64,000 nucleotides of DNA, from positions 2,735,501 through 2,799,500 of the forward strand of contig JAZARR010000200.1 in assembly GCA_037389465.1 (NCBI GenBank), in the 5' to 3' direction. Source of the DNA: Baylisascaris procyonis. Lineage: Eukaryota > Nematoda > Chromadorea > Rhabditida > Ascarididae. The notes beneath the pieces were generated by a model. The model was not told the DNA's origin. It worked only from the letters and a program-made list of their open reading frames with translations, and made no database searches. Of this stretch, positions 1-13,229 are shown one piece after another. The stretch's first letter is position 1. Every line of letters starts with the position of its first letter. Made by a program: the position numbers and the translations under genes.

Positions 1-3000
1 ACAATTGATAAGAATAAAGAGATTTAAATATTATATAGATCTAATAATCATATTAGAAATTTAGCTTGAGAAAAGGAACAGAATTTAAAAAAAAATTCTA
101 TATTGGTGAAGGAGTTCTTTCCAGATAAAATATTTCTTTTCCGCGCAGCTTATATGTTCCAATTTCAAGTGATGAAGTTGTTTTCATATTAAACAAGTAT
201 TTGAATGCAGTCAGTTAGAATATTTACATCATCACCTATGCTCTTAGAAAATTATGAAATTGTTGCAATTCTATGTCGATTTAAACGAATTTTTTCACGT
301 ATTATAGTTTATTTAAAAAGGATTTACAATTATAGCTGTATGTTTGATGTAATATGAGAAATAGATCTATGAAATACTCGAAGATATAAATGATGTTCAA
401 CAAGCAGCAATAAAGATGAAGCTGCACTATTGCATGCACGTATTTCGGCATTCACATTTATGGACGCACAAAATCGATTCATCCACTCATAAATAACGCG
501 CTCTTGGAATCATTACTTGCGATGACTACAACGGCAATCGTAATGAAAACGATGATGACGACGACTACGATGGCGACGACGACAACGACGACGACGATAC
601 TATTAGCATATTAGAAAAATACCAGCCACATAACACATAAAATGTGCAAATACCAATATTTTACAATGAGTAATGCGTGCATCAAGTGATCTGTTTGTTT
701 TGTGTGCTCCAATAAAAAAAATAATAAAAAAAGTATGAGCATAAATACCATCCACAGAAAATGAGTCGTTTTTTTGAGCTTTTTAAGTTTATTTTTTAAT
801 AATATTTAGTTATTTTATTATATCCATTATATTTTCATAGAATTTTTTGGTAAATCGGAAATCTTTAATACAACAGCCATTATTTTAATGGATATTTCGT
901 ATGACATTTTTATGCAATGTGCGATTTGCAATGTGTTGACAATTACTGTAAAAGGACATGAGAAAATGACGATAAATTTCTGAGTAATTTTTTAGACATT
1001 TTCTCATAGCTATTTCGCTGCATCATTTTTATCGTTTCATTACTAGTCTAAGTGGAAAAAAAGTGAGAAGTGAAAGTAGGTGAGAGATTGCTTTGCAATA
1101 ATTTTGCATTCATTGCAATTTCTGTTTTTTTAAGGAAATGACTGTATCAAGTTTTTCGATAGTGCATTTGCAATGAGAGCAATCATTGAAAGCAATCAAA
1201 ATATTGCAGAATAAATATGAAATAATAGTTGAACGATGCCATTACTCTTAGCGTTAGTCACTTAAATCAATGAATATTCCTCATTGCAATTGCAATGAAT
1301 TAAAACAATGGGACCTTTATGAATCGCAAAGAAAAAAGAAGAAAAATTGAAGGGTTTGTTATCAATCAAAATCTTTCCTCTTCTCATGGGAAATATCTCA
1401 ATGGAATCGGTACCTAATCAGTAGCGCATTTAAGATATGGATGTCATAGTAATATGCTTTCGACGTCGTTGAGCGTCATATGAAAATCGACGCCGATAAA
1501 TGCAAGAAATGGTGCTATTATCGTGAAGTTACTTAAAATAGAAGGAGGAAATCGATATTTGAATAGCGGTGCAATTTTAATGTTTGCTTCAGCAGCTATT
1601 TTTTATAGATATGTCTCTTTAGCTGGTACAATGGCTGCTTGCACGGCTAACGTCGCTCAGTGGCCATTGCGACATTGCAAACCTCAAAATTCAATAGCTG
1701 ATCAATAAGAACACCATCCGATCCCTCCTACTAAATACTCAATATATGCAGCGATAATTTAATTACAATCAAGTTCCATCAATTAGCTCCTAAATTTTAA
1801 TATACGGCTATTTGAAATAGATAAGATGAAATCAACGTATGCAACAATATTGTTGCAGAATTTGATTGAGACTTCAACGTTGAACTTCATATGGAACCCC
1901 AGATGGATCTAAGTTCCCAAAATTTTTTTATGGGGATGGGGAGGGGAATAGGGCTTCTGTCGAGAGAGGATTCATTGAGATAGAATGTGAGAAGATTATC
2001 ATTCGCCAGTTATTACGATGATTAAAGACGAGGACAGGTGAGGAAGGAGGGGAAGGAGAGGAAAGTGGAAAATAGGAATGAAACGAGATAAGAAGGTCAA
2101 TGATGCGGTATAGGGGATAACAAGAGATGAGGGGGAATTTATTGCGCAGATCCTATTCTTTTTGAAGTGATAAAAAAGGTTGCAGATGGATACACTCGTA
2201 GCAACGGAATAGCCAAAAAGCGACTCTAAAGTACAAATCAGTATATTCGAGCACAAACACTATTCAGAATAAAGGAAAACTGACGAGACAAATGAAACCG
2301 CAAATAGTGGATAAGGATAAGAAAAAATAATTTAGCAAGCATAGATTTTAGAAGAGATGGCACATTATGTGCATTTTAGATTCTATTCTCATATAATATC
2401 AAGCAAACAATAAAAATCTAGGCAATATTTCAATTATTTCAACTAATAAAATCATTCATGAAAGTTTTTTCAAAGTCGTTCGTCTGTGAGTCAAGCAATG
2501 TAAAATAAAAATTTGATATTTGAAAATTCATAAAAAATTTTCAAGGATCAATTGTTTGTAATTTTTTTTCGACGTTCACGGATTAACCGGAGTGTTCAGA
2601 AAGACTGCATTGTATTGGATAGATTAAATGCCATGGTTTCGTCGCTCAAGATTTAATGATCTCCGACTCATAACTATCAGACAAACAGACTGAGGCAGAC
2701 GTGTCTGCAGACAGAAATGATATTGGCAAAATGCATTTTATAAATATCAATATACAAAAAAACATAAAACAGCCACTATCACATAGGACCGTTGCAGGTT
2801 TTTATATGGTTTCTTCGACAGTAATTTATATTTAGTGACATAAATAGCTGTAGCAGTAAGCAATGCAAATTACTTAAGCAGGAATCTATTTTTATGAAAG
2901 GTGTATTAAAACAAAAACAGAATAACAACAACAAAAGTTCACTCTTATAATAGTATTCGTACCGACAGAACAAATGAGCGTCTTCTTCGAAATAATAAAT

Positions 3001-4680
3001 TAGCTTAACAGGTGCTCAATACCTGTTCTATAGCACTTGATTAATCGCGTATGATTTATTGCAAAATTCGTCGGTGTGCTAATCCAAGCAACTTTCTTTA
3101 CGGACCAAACTACTAATATATTTGACCATATTATGGGAATATTTAGCCGCAAAGCAATACATTCGACCGAATCAATGACTTTTTTACTACATCGCTTATA
3201 TATCTGTCTACATCGCTGATGTATCTGGCCACATATATCGCCAATTTTTTTCGCTAAAAAATCTACTAATTTCGAATTTAAAAAAGCTAGCACTGAAAAA
3301 AAGAACTCAATAGGAAGCCCATATTCTAAATGAAAGTTGTGTTCATGAATTTAAGAAATTATCGCTGACTAGAAATGAAAATTTTTTCATCAAAGAAAAT
3401 TTTTCGTCAATATTTTCCATTGTCGACATAAAATGGAGAATAAAGAGAATTAGAAATATTTATTTCTAAAATTAGCATAAATTTAACGAGTAAATTTTTG
3501 TTGTCGAATGAATATGATTGAATTTGGTGAGTATATTTAAGAGACGATTGAGAAATGAAAACGATGGCTAGATAACTATTATGAATCGTCATTGAACGTG
3601 ATTCAATTGTAAGCATCAATATTTTTCAAGTGATAAAGATCAATGTGACATTTATGTTGTTCGGTTCAATCTTTCATCCCCTAGTTTATTTTGTTGAAAA
3701 ATGATTTGCTTATCTAAAGCAATAATTCAATCTCAAACGTAAAAAGCACTCACAAAAAATCAATCATTGCTACTCAAATTTGAAGGCTGTGATTTGTTTT
3801 CTTTTTTTTTTTGGAGGGGGTGGGGTGAGGGCTAAAGAACGAGGCAAAAGAAGATAAACAAAGAAAAATTAAATCATTGCACATGCAAGTTTTTCCCGTG
3901 GGAAGAAACTTTCCAGCAACAGACAAACAGACGCACACATACATTTTCATATAAACTGAAATGACATAGGCATTAGTATATTAGAGCTAATTCTGGAAGT
4001 AATAAAGGGTGTTTATCATCAATAATGCTCACAAAAAATAGTATAAAAGCCTATGCATATATATGAATATTTCAATAATCCCCTATAACGTGCGAGTGCG
4101 ATATTCCTTCGTATCGACTGCTTTCAGTAGCGCATCGTCGTAACTCAATGATAAATTTAGTATGAAAGAATATAACGTTAGAATTCGTTTAGCAAAATGC
4201 AAGAAGCTGAATTTAATCTACTATCGGATTATTGAATGAGAACTATGAGAGGAATTATTACGTTTGGAAAGTAAACGTCTTTTTAGACGGTATCATAAGC
4301 ACATAGGAGAATGAACGCGGAGATGCTAGCAGTTAACCACATCGCGGTTTCGAAGGTAAAAAGTCCGAGGTGAAAGACTTCGGAATGCGATCAAACAGAT
4401 TGAAATCGGTTCATTTTATGTTCACTAGTGAATTAAACGGTTAAACGATATATTACAGCATAAATGTGAATAAATTTGTGGAAAAAAATAATGCAGAGCA
4501 CTGAATTCCTCGACAAAAATTCACTATTGCTTGAAAACAAAATGGATTCACCTATTCGAATATTGATTGACGTTTTATTGCAAAAAGCCAAATTAACTAT
4601 AAAAGAAATGTGAAAAATCCATAACGATTTCATAGGGAATTATGGAAAGTACTCCTCTTGGTTCATTACACTGAAAAAAA
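1..4680. other. AT-rich spacer, no gene seen
   Basis: Contains an imperfect GAC/GAT-type triplet tract at 521-600, a homopurine tract at about 2020-2110, and short frames only. A segment at 1450-1525 (FDVVERHMKIDADKCKKWCY) and the following frame to 1708 read moderately well but have no start or splice support. Confidence 0.5.
521..600 (+). repeat. Imperfect GAY/ACG trinucleotide tract
   Basis: Roughly 80 bases composed of GAT, GAC and ACG-type triplets with substitutions (for example GACGACGACAACGACGACGA). It would encode Asp/Thr-type repeats but no surrounding frame looks coding. Confidence 0.7.
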
Positions 4681-4683
4681 CCA

Positions 4684-4685
<2 letters not shown>

Positions 4686-4744
<59 letters not shown>

Positions 4745-4747
4745 TAT
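4686..4747. repeat. (TA)n microsatellite
   Basis: About 30 TA units with one CA interruption at 4739-4740. Confidence 0.95.
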
Positions 4748-4825
4748 CAATTTTTTTCTATTTTAACGTTATTTTAATGGGTTTATGCTGGAATTTCTTC
4801 CAAAAATTTATTCAATGTCCTACTT

Positions 4826-4916
4826 ACTTAGGACGATCACATATCTCTGTGGTATAGAAAGCGCCCGAAGAAACAGCCCAATGATGGATTTCAATGAATA
4901 TAAAACTGAACTTGGT
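4826..4916. other. Exon-like segment readable on both strands
   Basis: Plus strand: acceptor TCCTACTTACTTAG (to 4831), 28 codons that read well (ESARRNSPMMDFNEYKTELG), donor GTAAGC at 4917. Minus strand, same codon boundaries: donor GTAAGTAG just below 4826, codons reading EIHHWAVSSGAFYTTEICDR, and an acceptor-like AAGTTCAG near 4908. First codon positions favour the plus strand. Only one can be real; neither has a proven neighbour exon. Confidence 0.3.
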
Positions 4917-6140
4917 GTAAGCCAAAAAATCGTTGCTGTTTGATGCAATTACCACAAAGCTAGCAACGCGTTTCATCGGTCGATAGTGGTGGTGGGGAGT
5001 TGAATTCGTTCATTAGTTTCATTTCAAATAGTTTCACTAATCAAAGTTAATGTACGAGAAACGAAAACAAACAAAAGCATTGTTGAATGAAAATATCGCA
5101 AGAGTACAAAGTTGAATTGTAAAAAACGATAAAGTAACCCATTTTAGCAAAAAGGCTATTCATCCGGGATAGATTTTGTGGTATTGAAACTTCCACCTAG
5201 TTGAAACTGAGGAATGAGAGGAGAAGAGAGAGAGGGAGGGAGTCAAAGGAAGAGAGAAGGAGATAGGTAACCTCAGGATGAACTTCATTCGAAAAAAACA
5301 AAACAGGAAATGACTAAACGACCTGGCAATCGTCGACATAAATCCATAGAGAATAATGTCAGTGCAATAGTGGCTCAACAAGCGCACACTATTTGAAATG
5401 TGCTAAATAAAACGGTGCTCAAATACAAATATTTGTTCAATATTTCGACTATAGTATCTCACATTATTCTCATAACCTACATATGCAATATATTCATATT
5501 GAGGTCATATAGTGATATATTCGTAACATTAAAGTAACTATTACCACAATGTAAATATTAAATGGTCTATTCGACTATTACAATATTATTGATTGCATAT
5601 TTGTAGTATGAAATAAAAATTTTTGTTTTTATTGGCAATAATGTTTAATTTTAGAAGAATGAACGATAAAAAAAGATTTATTGAATGTGATGGTTTCATA
5701 TTTGAATGAGGCAGCGATGTGAAAAGAAATAGTTTAGTGAATTGGATACATTTCTTTGCAACATTGATGAGTGAGTAAAGGAAAAACGATGGGGAAAATC
5801 CTAAAGATGTTAAAGGCTAAAAAAGGATTGAAATCTCGATGGAATTAAGAGATCACTAAAAGAAAGTCAAGTCTCACATCACTTTCGGAATAAAATTTAG
5901 ACTGACAAAAGATAGGAATAAACGAGCGGTTATTCAAACGATTCCAGAATACGGCGAACGACGCATAGAGGGATCCCTCATCAACGATGCTCTAGATTTA
6001 TTTCGAGATCAATACTACATATATACAAGCCCATACATAAATTTGACCGTCATCAAAATTCATTTTGGCAAGTCAAGTAACACTAAACGCTCTGATAAAA
6101 TGTAGCATTATATAAATAAATAAATGAATAAATAAACAAA

Positions 6141-6175
<35 letters not shown>

Positions 6176-7611
6176 GTATATATATATATATACATATATA
6201 TATCCCCTGAACAAGCTAGTTATTTTTATCAAAAGGCAATGAATAATCAAAAAGCGCCGCATTGATTCATTTCTCTAAAAGAAAACTTTGTTCGAATGAC
6301 AAAAGGAATGAAAAAGTAACGTACAAAAAATCAACCACAAATTCCGGAAGCAACGAATAAAGGCTTTGGATGGAGAAAAAAAAGTTTTAAACAGGCGCTT
6401 CGACTTTCTCGGACAACACAAATTCCTAAAATAGAAAAAAAAGCTTCTACGATCTAATCGTGCTAACGGTTTTTTGTTCAAAAAATTCTGAAAACGAAAG
6501 TATACTTATGAGCAGAAATTGTATGATTCAACATAAGTGACAAAATTTGCATGAAATAAAAAAGCCCTTCTACCACATTCAAATTTTCTTCTACATCGCT
6601 GAATTCTCATGCGATATTCTAGAAAAGACGTTGTCGCATTTCAATTTAGCACATCTCCGCTAAGCATCAACGATCAACTCTTATAGTATCGACGTTCAGA
6701 TATTGTAATAAGAATGTAAATCTCCACTATAATATTATATTTTTTGTGCAAAACACGGCGAATGATGTCTTCATCTCGAAAATTTTCATATTTGATTATG
6801 TCTTTCATTTTCAAAAATATTCCTTCCGTTGTGAGATATTTAAAGTAATCAATTTCATGATAAGAAATGGCGCATGCAATTGAAAAAAAAAAATTAGAAT
6901 AGAAAAAGGAAAAAAAGAAAAGAAAAACTATTAATGGAATGTTTCGAATGACACCTTAAGAAAAATTCAGTTTTCAAAAATTTTGACTGGAAAATAATAT
7001 TTAACAAGATGCGGAACATTCGTGCCTTCACTAATGAGATTATGAGAACTAATCAATGATTATAAACTAAAAGTCCATCTCTAAGATTGAGTTCATACTC
7101 ATTCAATTCGGTCTCAGTGAAAAGCTGTGTTTTTTAAAAGTGGATTCTCGGGCATAAGCATCGAAAGCACAACGCTAACATGCGCTCGGGGCAAGAATAG
7201 CTATCTAGTTGCAATTTTATCGACATCAACGCAGATCAATTGAGTAATATAATCCGTCATTGGTGCTGCGCTCCTAGGGCGAGGAATAGAGCTGCTAAAT
7301 AATGGTCTCATCTATCAGAAGAAAATTATATGTTAGGGGCTAATAATATGAAATAATTGTTGCCACTTTTAGACAGTTAAGAAATTAAATTATTTCTATG
7401 AAAGAAAGGTGATATTTTAAAACGGTGAAGGACTATATGTTGTCTATTAAGTGCAATGAGTATTTACTGCTACGTTGAAATACTCATGCTTCAGATGAAT
7501 AAATAATTCTATAAATGAATAAATAAAGGATCACGGTGGCATTTGATTTCCTCGAGAATATTTTCCAAGGGAATTTACCCGATACAAATGTGAAAGAGTT
7601 ATAATCACAAT
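4917..7611. other. AT-rich spacer, no gene seen
   Basis: Holds a homopurine tract at 5210-5268, an AAAT/TA compound microsatellite at 6112-6203 and otherwise only short chance frames. Confidence 0.5.
6112..6203. repeat. Compound (AAAT)n-(TA)n microsatellite
   Basis: About 16 tetranucleotide units with GAAT and ACAA variants, passing directly into a short TA run with one CA interruption. Confidence 0.9.
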
Positions 7612-7810
7612 TCAGGTTTGATTTTGCTCCACCTGGTTTAGATGTGCCGTCAACAAAGACATTAATTCTAGTAGCCGATCTATTAAATTTATCGTAAATT
7701 CCCACTTAATTTAAAAAAAAGAAAATCCATATCTCATCTATCCCTTACAAAAACTATGTCACAAGACGTTGCATTATACGAAATATTGAAACGTTTTGAA
7801 CAAATATGAC
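7612..7810 (-). CDS. Possible last two exons of the 9134 minus-strand gene
   Basis: Exon 7810-7749 (two bases plus 20 codons) is followed by a 44-base intron, 7748-7705, with donor GTAAGG and a T-rich tract before AAG. Exon 7704-7612 then has 30 codons and a TGA. The phases fit the first exon (one base left over there, two bases here), giving a 178-residue protein in total. The last exon reads as a leucine-rich amphipathic helix (NLIDRLLELMSLLTAHL). The weak point is the acceptor at 7812-7811 (GATGTGAG), which has no pyrimidine tract. A better acceptor, TTGATGTTACAG near 8485, would instead give a 13-residue ending, so the 3' structure is uncertain. The plus strand in this interval carries no competing long frame. 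Confidence 0.35.
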
Positions 7811-8752
7811 CTCACATCTTATATGGATATTTTAGTGGTCTATCGTTGCAATGAAAAACATTCAAGTAGCACACTTTTAAATCAGCATACTTATGAATTC
7901 CTATAGCAATATAAGAAGATGAAGCAACACTCATACAAGCATCAAAAGCATTCATCATGCAGCATGACGCATTAATTGAACTACTTGGATTTTTTCAAAA
8001 AAAACTTATATAATACTTAATTTCTTTTTATTGTTCTCAATCATAGTCCTAATCATTCCTCTCCCTCTACTTTCACTCCCTTCATATTCCCCTCTCTCTT
8101 CTTCGACTTTTGCCATTCGTATCGAAACTTTCTATAATTTGATCTGATTAACACTAATAATCATGAAATACAATCATATCACAACCTTTGCTTGAAGTTC
8201 TGTCAACATTATTCTTCTTCGCATAGGTGCTCTTATACGAGGTGTGCTAGAATTTAAGCAACCAGAAAACAATTGCATCACTCATGAATACGCTTTTAGG
8301 TGATTGTGCAAGGTGCCGAAACGTCGCTAGTAAAACAGCTAAATTTTAATAATCGCTTATGCGGCATTCCTCAGTAATCAACATCAAAATCGGTTTTCTT
8401 TTGGGCGGAGAAACATCTATGTGACCGAATGATCTCCTTATCAGTGATTTTCTTTCAAGATAAACGATAAAAATTTTAAAGCTGTAACATCAAATTTTCG
8501 AGTGGATTTTTATTTTGGCTTTAGACAAACGAAAAAATTTTGTTGAGGAAAAATATTCGAGAATAGAAGATTATTTTTTTTGTCACTCTTTGTAGTTAAA
8601 CATTTCGATTGCGATATTTGAGACAAACAATATATTTACCTACAGCTATTTTCATCTAAATCGTCAAGAGATAAAGAGATGAAAGTGAATTTAAAAAATA
8701 TGAAAAAAGCACAAAACGGAAAATCGACAAGAACGAATCATGCACAACTCAC

Positions 8753-9134
8753 AATACAAACTGGATGTGGAAAAGTAGGCACCCGATCCACCGGTTGTCC
8801 TCAAATTTTTATTGACCAAAACGACGGATGCTGAAACGGATGTGTCCGAATTCACACGATACTCATTGCTATCCTCTTCCTCATGCGTCAATATCTTCTC
8901 GGGATTGCCCAACACTTTAGGAGCAAAATTGAAGCTAACAGCATTACTATCATCCTCAACACCGTCGTCGAGCACAAACGTACCCGTCGCGGTTGTCGAA
9001 GCATTCGATGATGTTTCAGTGATCGTTGCAGCTATATTACCACGGAGTCGAATGGTAGTTACAGTTGTATTTTCATTATTTGTATTATCAATCAATTCCG
9101 ATGCACCTATAGTGAATTGTGTTGACACGGACAT
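8753..9134 (-). CDS. First coding exon of an unrecognised Thr/Ser/Asn-rich protein
   Basis: This is the best supported coding segment. The stop-free frame around it (174 codons) is longer than expected by chance at this AT content. It starts at an ATG in an AAAATGTC context (9134) and gives 127 codons plus one base, ending at a strong donor, GTGAGTTG, at 8752-8745. The protein begins MSVSTQ. It is rich in Thr, Ser, Asn and Asp, has acidic patches such as HEEEDSNEY, and no obvious signal peptide or membrane segment, so it is probably a disordered N-terminal region. A CT-rich stretch ending CAACAG lies just upstream and could be a splice or trans-splice acceptor. The reverse frame (8812-9153, plus) is its shadow. 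I recognise no family. The gene continues toward lower coordinates. Confidence 0.6.
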
Positions 9135-9264
9135 TTTAATACTGCACTGTTGATGAGTTGAGAGGAAATCTTTGCAAGAGTTGACAATTAAAATAAGGCT
9201 CAATGAATAAGGCAAGTAAATATTCTTAGCAATGAAATAGAAAAAACGGCTTGCGATAGAGTTC

Positions 9265-9278
9265 TCTCAACGTTGAGA
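9265..9278. other. 14-base perfect palindrome upstream of the 9134 start
   Basis: TCTCAACGTTGAGA lies 131 bases upstream of the candidate ATG at 9134 and is its own reverse complement. It could be a dimeric-factor binding site; this is inference from symmetry and position only. Confidence 0.3.
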
Positions 9279-10635
9279 ACAATATAAATGTTGGAACCGT
9301 TGAGGAGTCATCGATCGATCCATACAGCAATTTGGCTCTTAACAAATAAATTCTATTAACGAATCGACAGGAAATTAGAGTTTACTTCAGATGTCCCACT
9401 CAGATCAACCAGTAAATACTCTTTCATCAGTGACGTTGCATTAGGCAATAATATAGATCATTTGTTTTTTATTTTATTTTGAATATTGAAAGATGCCAAA
9501 TGCTGTACCAGATTGAGAGCAACAACCACTTGTTGCTTGAACTCTATATGGGAAATGCTGAAGCGCTTTCGAGAGCCTAATTGATCGAACTTTAAACAAT
9601 TGACGTTGATTTATCGCCAAAATCAACTATAATAAGCCATGATCGAGTAGCAGAAGCAATAGCTGCAGCAATAGCTCGAAGTAATAAGGATAATATTAGT
9701 GATTGTTGAATGGGAACGGCTATCGTTTAAACACTATCGCTCGAGTTGCCGCTAATCGTTGTGAAGCTAAAAGCTAATGCTGCGATAGCTTGAAGTACTT
9801 CACGTCTTTACAGCTGCTTAACGATTCGAGTGTTGAGCAATTGTGGATAAACGTGCAAAAGAAAAAGAACATATAGAAAATATGAAGTGAGAGAGGTTAA
9901 ACGATAGATGTCAATAGAGTAAGTTGAAAGTTGTAGATGCTGCAATAACAGCTGCTATTACGTTAACGTTAAAGAGAACATCTCAAAGTGAGTTTGTTGA
10001 TAAGATGAAAATATCTCAACAACACTAAAAAAAAAATTCTTTCATTATTGTTTTCATATCTGATTCTCATCGCTGACTAGTTGCTTTTTTAAGAAATCTC
10101 AATCTTTCTCTATCTATCTCTAACCGGACATTATTTGTCGATGAAAAAAAAAAAAAAAAAAAGAAACGTTCAAGAGTACAGCTTTTATCTCAACACGATC
10201 ACTTTTCATTTTTTTTTTTTTTTGCTTGTAATCAACTTTCAATTTTCTTCAAAAAAAGATAAATGTTTCCGACTTTAGATAAATAGCGAACAATTATTTC
10301 ATTCATAAAAAGAGGCTATGAGCTTATCAATGTTGATATCCGGCAAAGATACTTGATAAAATAGCAACGTGATACATGGTAATAATACAAAAAAAATCTC
10401 AAAATTGAAATCCTTCGTCATGATGGAATATTAAGCGCTAATAATAATAATCTCTCTTTTAAAAATGCAAAAAATTTAGTCCAATCTGTGATGCTGATTT
10501 ATCTAGAGGAATAAATATACTAAATATATAACTTCAGTGGCATTTTAGTGAATATGCAACGATACAATATTCTCTTAGCGAATAGAAAAATATTTTTCCA
10601 TCTCATTTTATAATAAAAATCAATTACGTTGAGCT
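9279..10635. other. Spacer between the divergent candidate genes
   Basis: No gene seen. Moderately mixed composition at 9500-9960 with repeated AGC/GCT-type words (TAGCAGAAGCAATAGCTGCA), then A-runs and T-runs at 10143-10222. Confidence 0.4.
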
Positions 10636-10863
10636 ATGTGGTCACCTTCTAGTCCAGAGCATGAAAAATACGAAGATGATTCGACGTCTACAAGATCCAC
10701 GATTTATAACTTCCGTGAAAGAGTCGATCATATCTACACAGTAAGCATTATCGAAACAATTTATGCAATCATGCGCTTTACCCAATAATGAGTTTAGTAG
10801 ACGAGTGAAGGAGATATACTAAAGAAGAAAATCATTCAGAAAAAAAAACACAAGTCGAGATGA
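10636..10863 (+). CDS. Two-exon small ORF, 55 residues, basic C-terminus
   Basis: Exon 1 runs 10636-10740 (35 codons from ATG; in-frame stop TGA two codons upstream) to a donor GTAAGC. The intron is exactly 60 bases (10741-10800) and ends TTTAGTAG. Exon 2, 10801-10863, is in the same phase and gives 20 codons and TGA. The N-terminus (MWSPSSPEHEKYEDDSTS) is acidic and serine-rich. The C-terminus is lysine-rich, with KKKIIQKKKHKSR resembling a nuclear localisation signal. It could equally be the 3' end of a longer gene. Its start lies 1.5 kb from, and divergent to, the minus-strand start at 9134, so the two might share a regulatory region. No family is recognised. No AATAAA is seen within 300 bases downstream. 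Confidence 0.45.
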
Positions 10864-13200
10864 TTGAAAGCATGATCTAGTCGTTCGCCTAGAAAATTCA
10901 ATGAGCTTTTATAGTTCTATCAATTGATTATTGTTATCACTAACTAGCGAGCGATTTAATGAAATCTAATGAAAAATTCCATTCAATAATTTGAACGGTT
11001 TCACTATCGAAAATTATACCAACTATTACCATAGTCATTGGTAGTCAAGAGTGAACCGTTCGATTAGGATCGTCTAGTTGAATTTTTTTTTTGAGAAATA
11101 CGCAATTATATAAATATTGATTTAGCCGAATAAGAATGAAACAAAAGATCCATTCAAGTTATGTGGTTGAAAAATAAGCACATTTATGAGTACTGCAATG
11201 AAATATTTCAATAACTAAATTGATTACACGTTTGGTACTTGAATATTTCTGCAGAAATCAATAAATATTTGAATAATAGACGCTAAAGTTTATAAATTCT
11301 ATTTGTTGAACAGTAAAATATCACTGATACTTGAAAATATTGAAATTCATGAATGAAATAATCAAAAAAAAAAAATAAGCAGTCGTTTTGTAAATAAAGC
11401 CAAATAGGGGAATGGTATGAAGAGCAACTAATGGAAAGAACGATTGAATGAGATAAGACGGCTTGTAACGTCCAATGAAACTGTTCTTGAGGGGCATATA
11501 TATATGCATGAATGAGTGAGTGATATGGTGATCTAATTCAAATATCAAATCAACAGAAAACAACACATTTTTGATCTTTTTTTGTTTGCGAAAGTGGAAT
11601 GCCATTTGATCAGCATAATTTTTTTGTTTAGTCAACTCTTCAATAATACTAAGGAGTAATAATCAGCTAAGAAAATGATACGACTCTTAGGTTGAGTTGG
11701 AAATTCTGTGAATTAAAGCTAAATAAACGAATTTTCACAATATATAAATAGAAAACGATTGGAAGAAACGCAGAAAAAGAGAGAAAAAAAGAAAATACGA
11801 AGGAGGAAAAGAAAAGGAATGAAAGAGGGGAAAGAAGGAAACCGTATTGATATAAACGAATCAAAAAATTTAAGTCGAAGCTTTAGCGAATAGTGGCTAT
11901 TTAAACGTGCGCTGGTGATTTATAATCTGTATTTCGATTTCACTGACACCGTATTGCTCCTATATATTTATGGCTACCTATCTGCTCTAATATGGTAGTT
12001 TCAGCTTGAGAACTGCAGAATCTGGAGCTACAAAATTTGTTTCGTCTAGTCTACCTCATAATGGAATTTACTATATCTAGCCGGCCTTACAGTTTTTTAC
12101 TCTGTTGCAGTTTTTGTCTGCTATAAATGAGCTAACCGATGAACTATGAAATAGTTATAGAAAGTAGATTGCTTGTGAAAATTTTTCAAATATTTTCTGA
12201 GTAATCAAATGAAGATGAGTCGTTTGCCGAACATTTCTATAAACGGTAAAATATAAACGCATTATTGTAAACGTTTTAAATATTCGTTGAAAATTTGTGA
12301 AATCGCCCAAATTGGCGATTCATTCAGGATCATTTAAGCTCAAATTCATGATACTGGTTACAGATATGTAGTTATTTCTCTAAACCTCGAACAAATTGGT
12401 TCGACACTCTATAAAATTTAATATACTCTATAGAAAAACACCACAAACAGCACAAAAAAGTTGACTTCATAAAGAATTCACTCTCCATTTAATCTCGCCA
12501 TTCTTTGAACGTTACCTAATATTTACGATTTTCCTCTTGAATAAAAGTGAAGTCAGTAGCTAATTCTTTGAAAATAATTTCTTTCAAATAATGCATCTTA
12601 TTTCTTAGTTTTATATATGCGTTTAATAATTCCACATGATACCAACAGAATAGGCATGAAGATGTAATAAACTAAAAATAAAAATCAATAGAGACAATTT
12701 GAATAGTTTGATTTATGTTTTGTTCGGGTGCAAATGAATGTGGTATTTGCGGCGAGCATCTAGAGAAATGAGTAGCACATTTAAGATCGTCATAAAACTG
12801 CACGACTGCAAATAAAAAGTGTGAGATGTGCCAGATCAGCTGGCACGATACGTGATTTTATAATTACCCATCACATCAATCTATTATGTGGACAGTGAAA
12901 AAAAAAATTAAAAAATTTGCAATAAACGTTTGAACTAAAGTGATCGCTTTCATACAACTTTTTCCAATAAGTTCATTTTTTCTCGGCACAAATTATATGG
13001 GAAGCAAGCAAATTTTAGCATTTATTTATATCATAATTCAGCACTATATTAATTCCCTTATTTACACATATTGAAATATAAACCAACTTTATTGCTAAGG
13101 TTAAAATCATTGGCCAATTGTTATGATACACTTTGTATACCATTTTTGAAACGACGCAATTCGGGCATTCTCGCTAGTTAATCATCAAAAAAAAAACTTT
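10864..13200. other. AT-rich spacer, no gene seen
   Basis: Holds a homopurine tract at 11755-11845. A plus frame at 12007-12087 after TAGTTTCAG reads LRTAESGATKFVSSSLPHNG before a stop, but has no partner. Confidence 0.4.
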
Positions 13201-13229
13201 TTCATAGATCATATGAAGAGGAGGTCATC

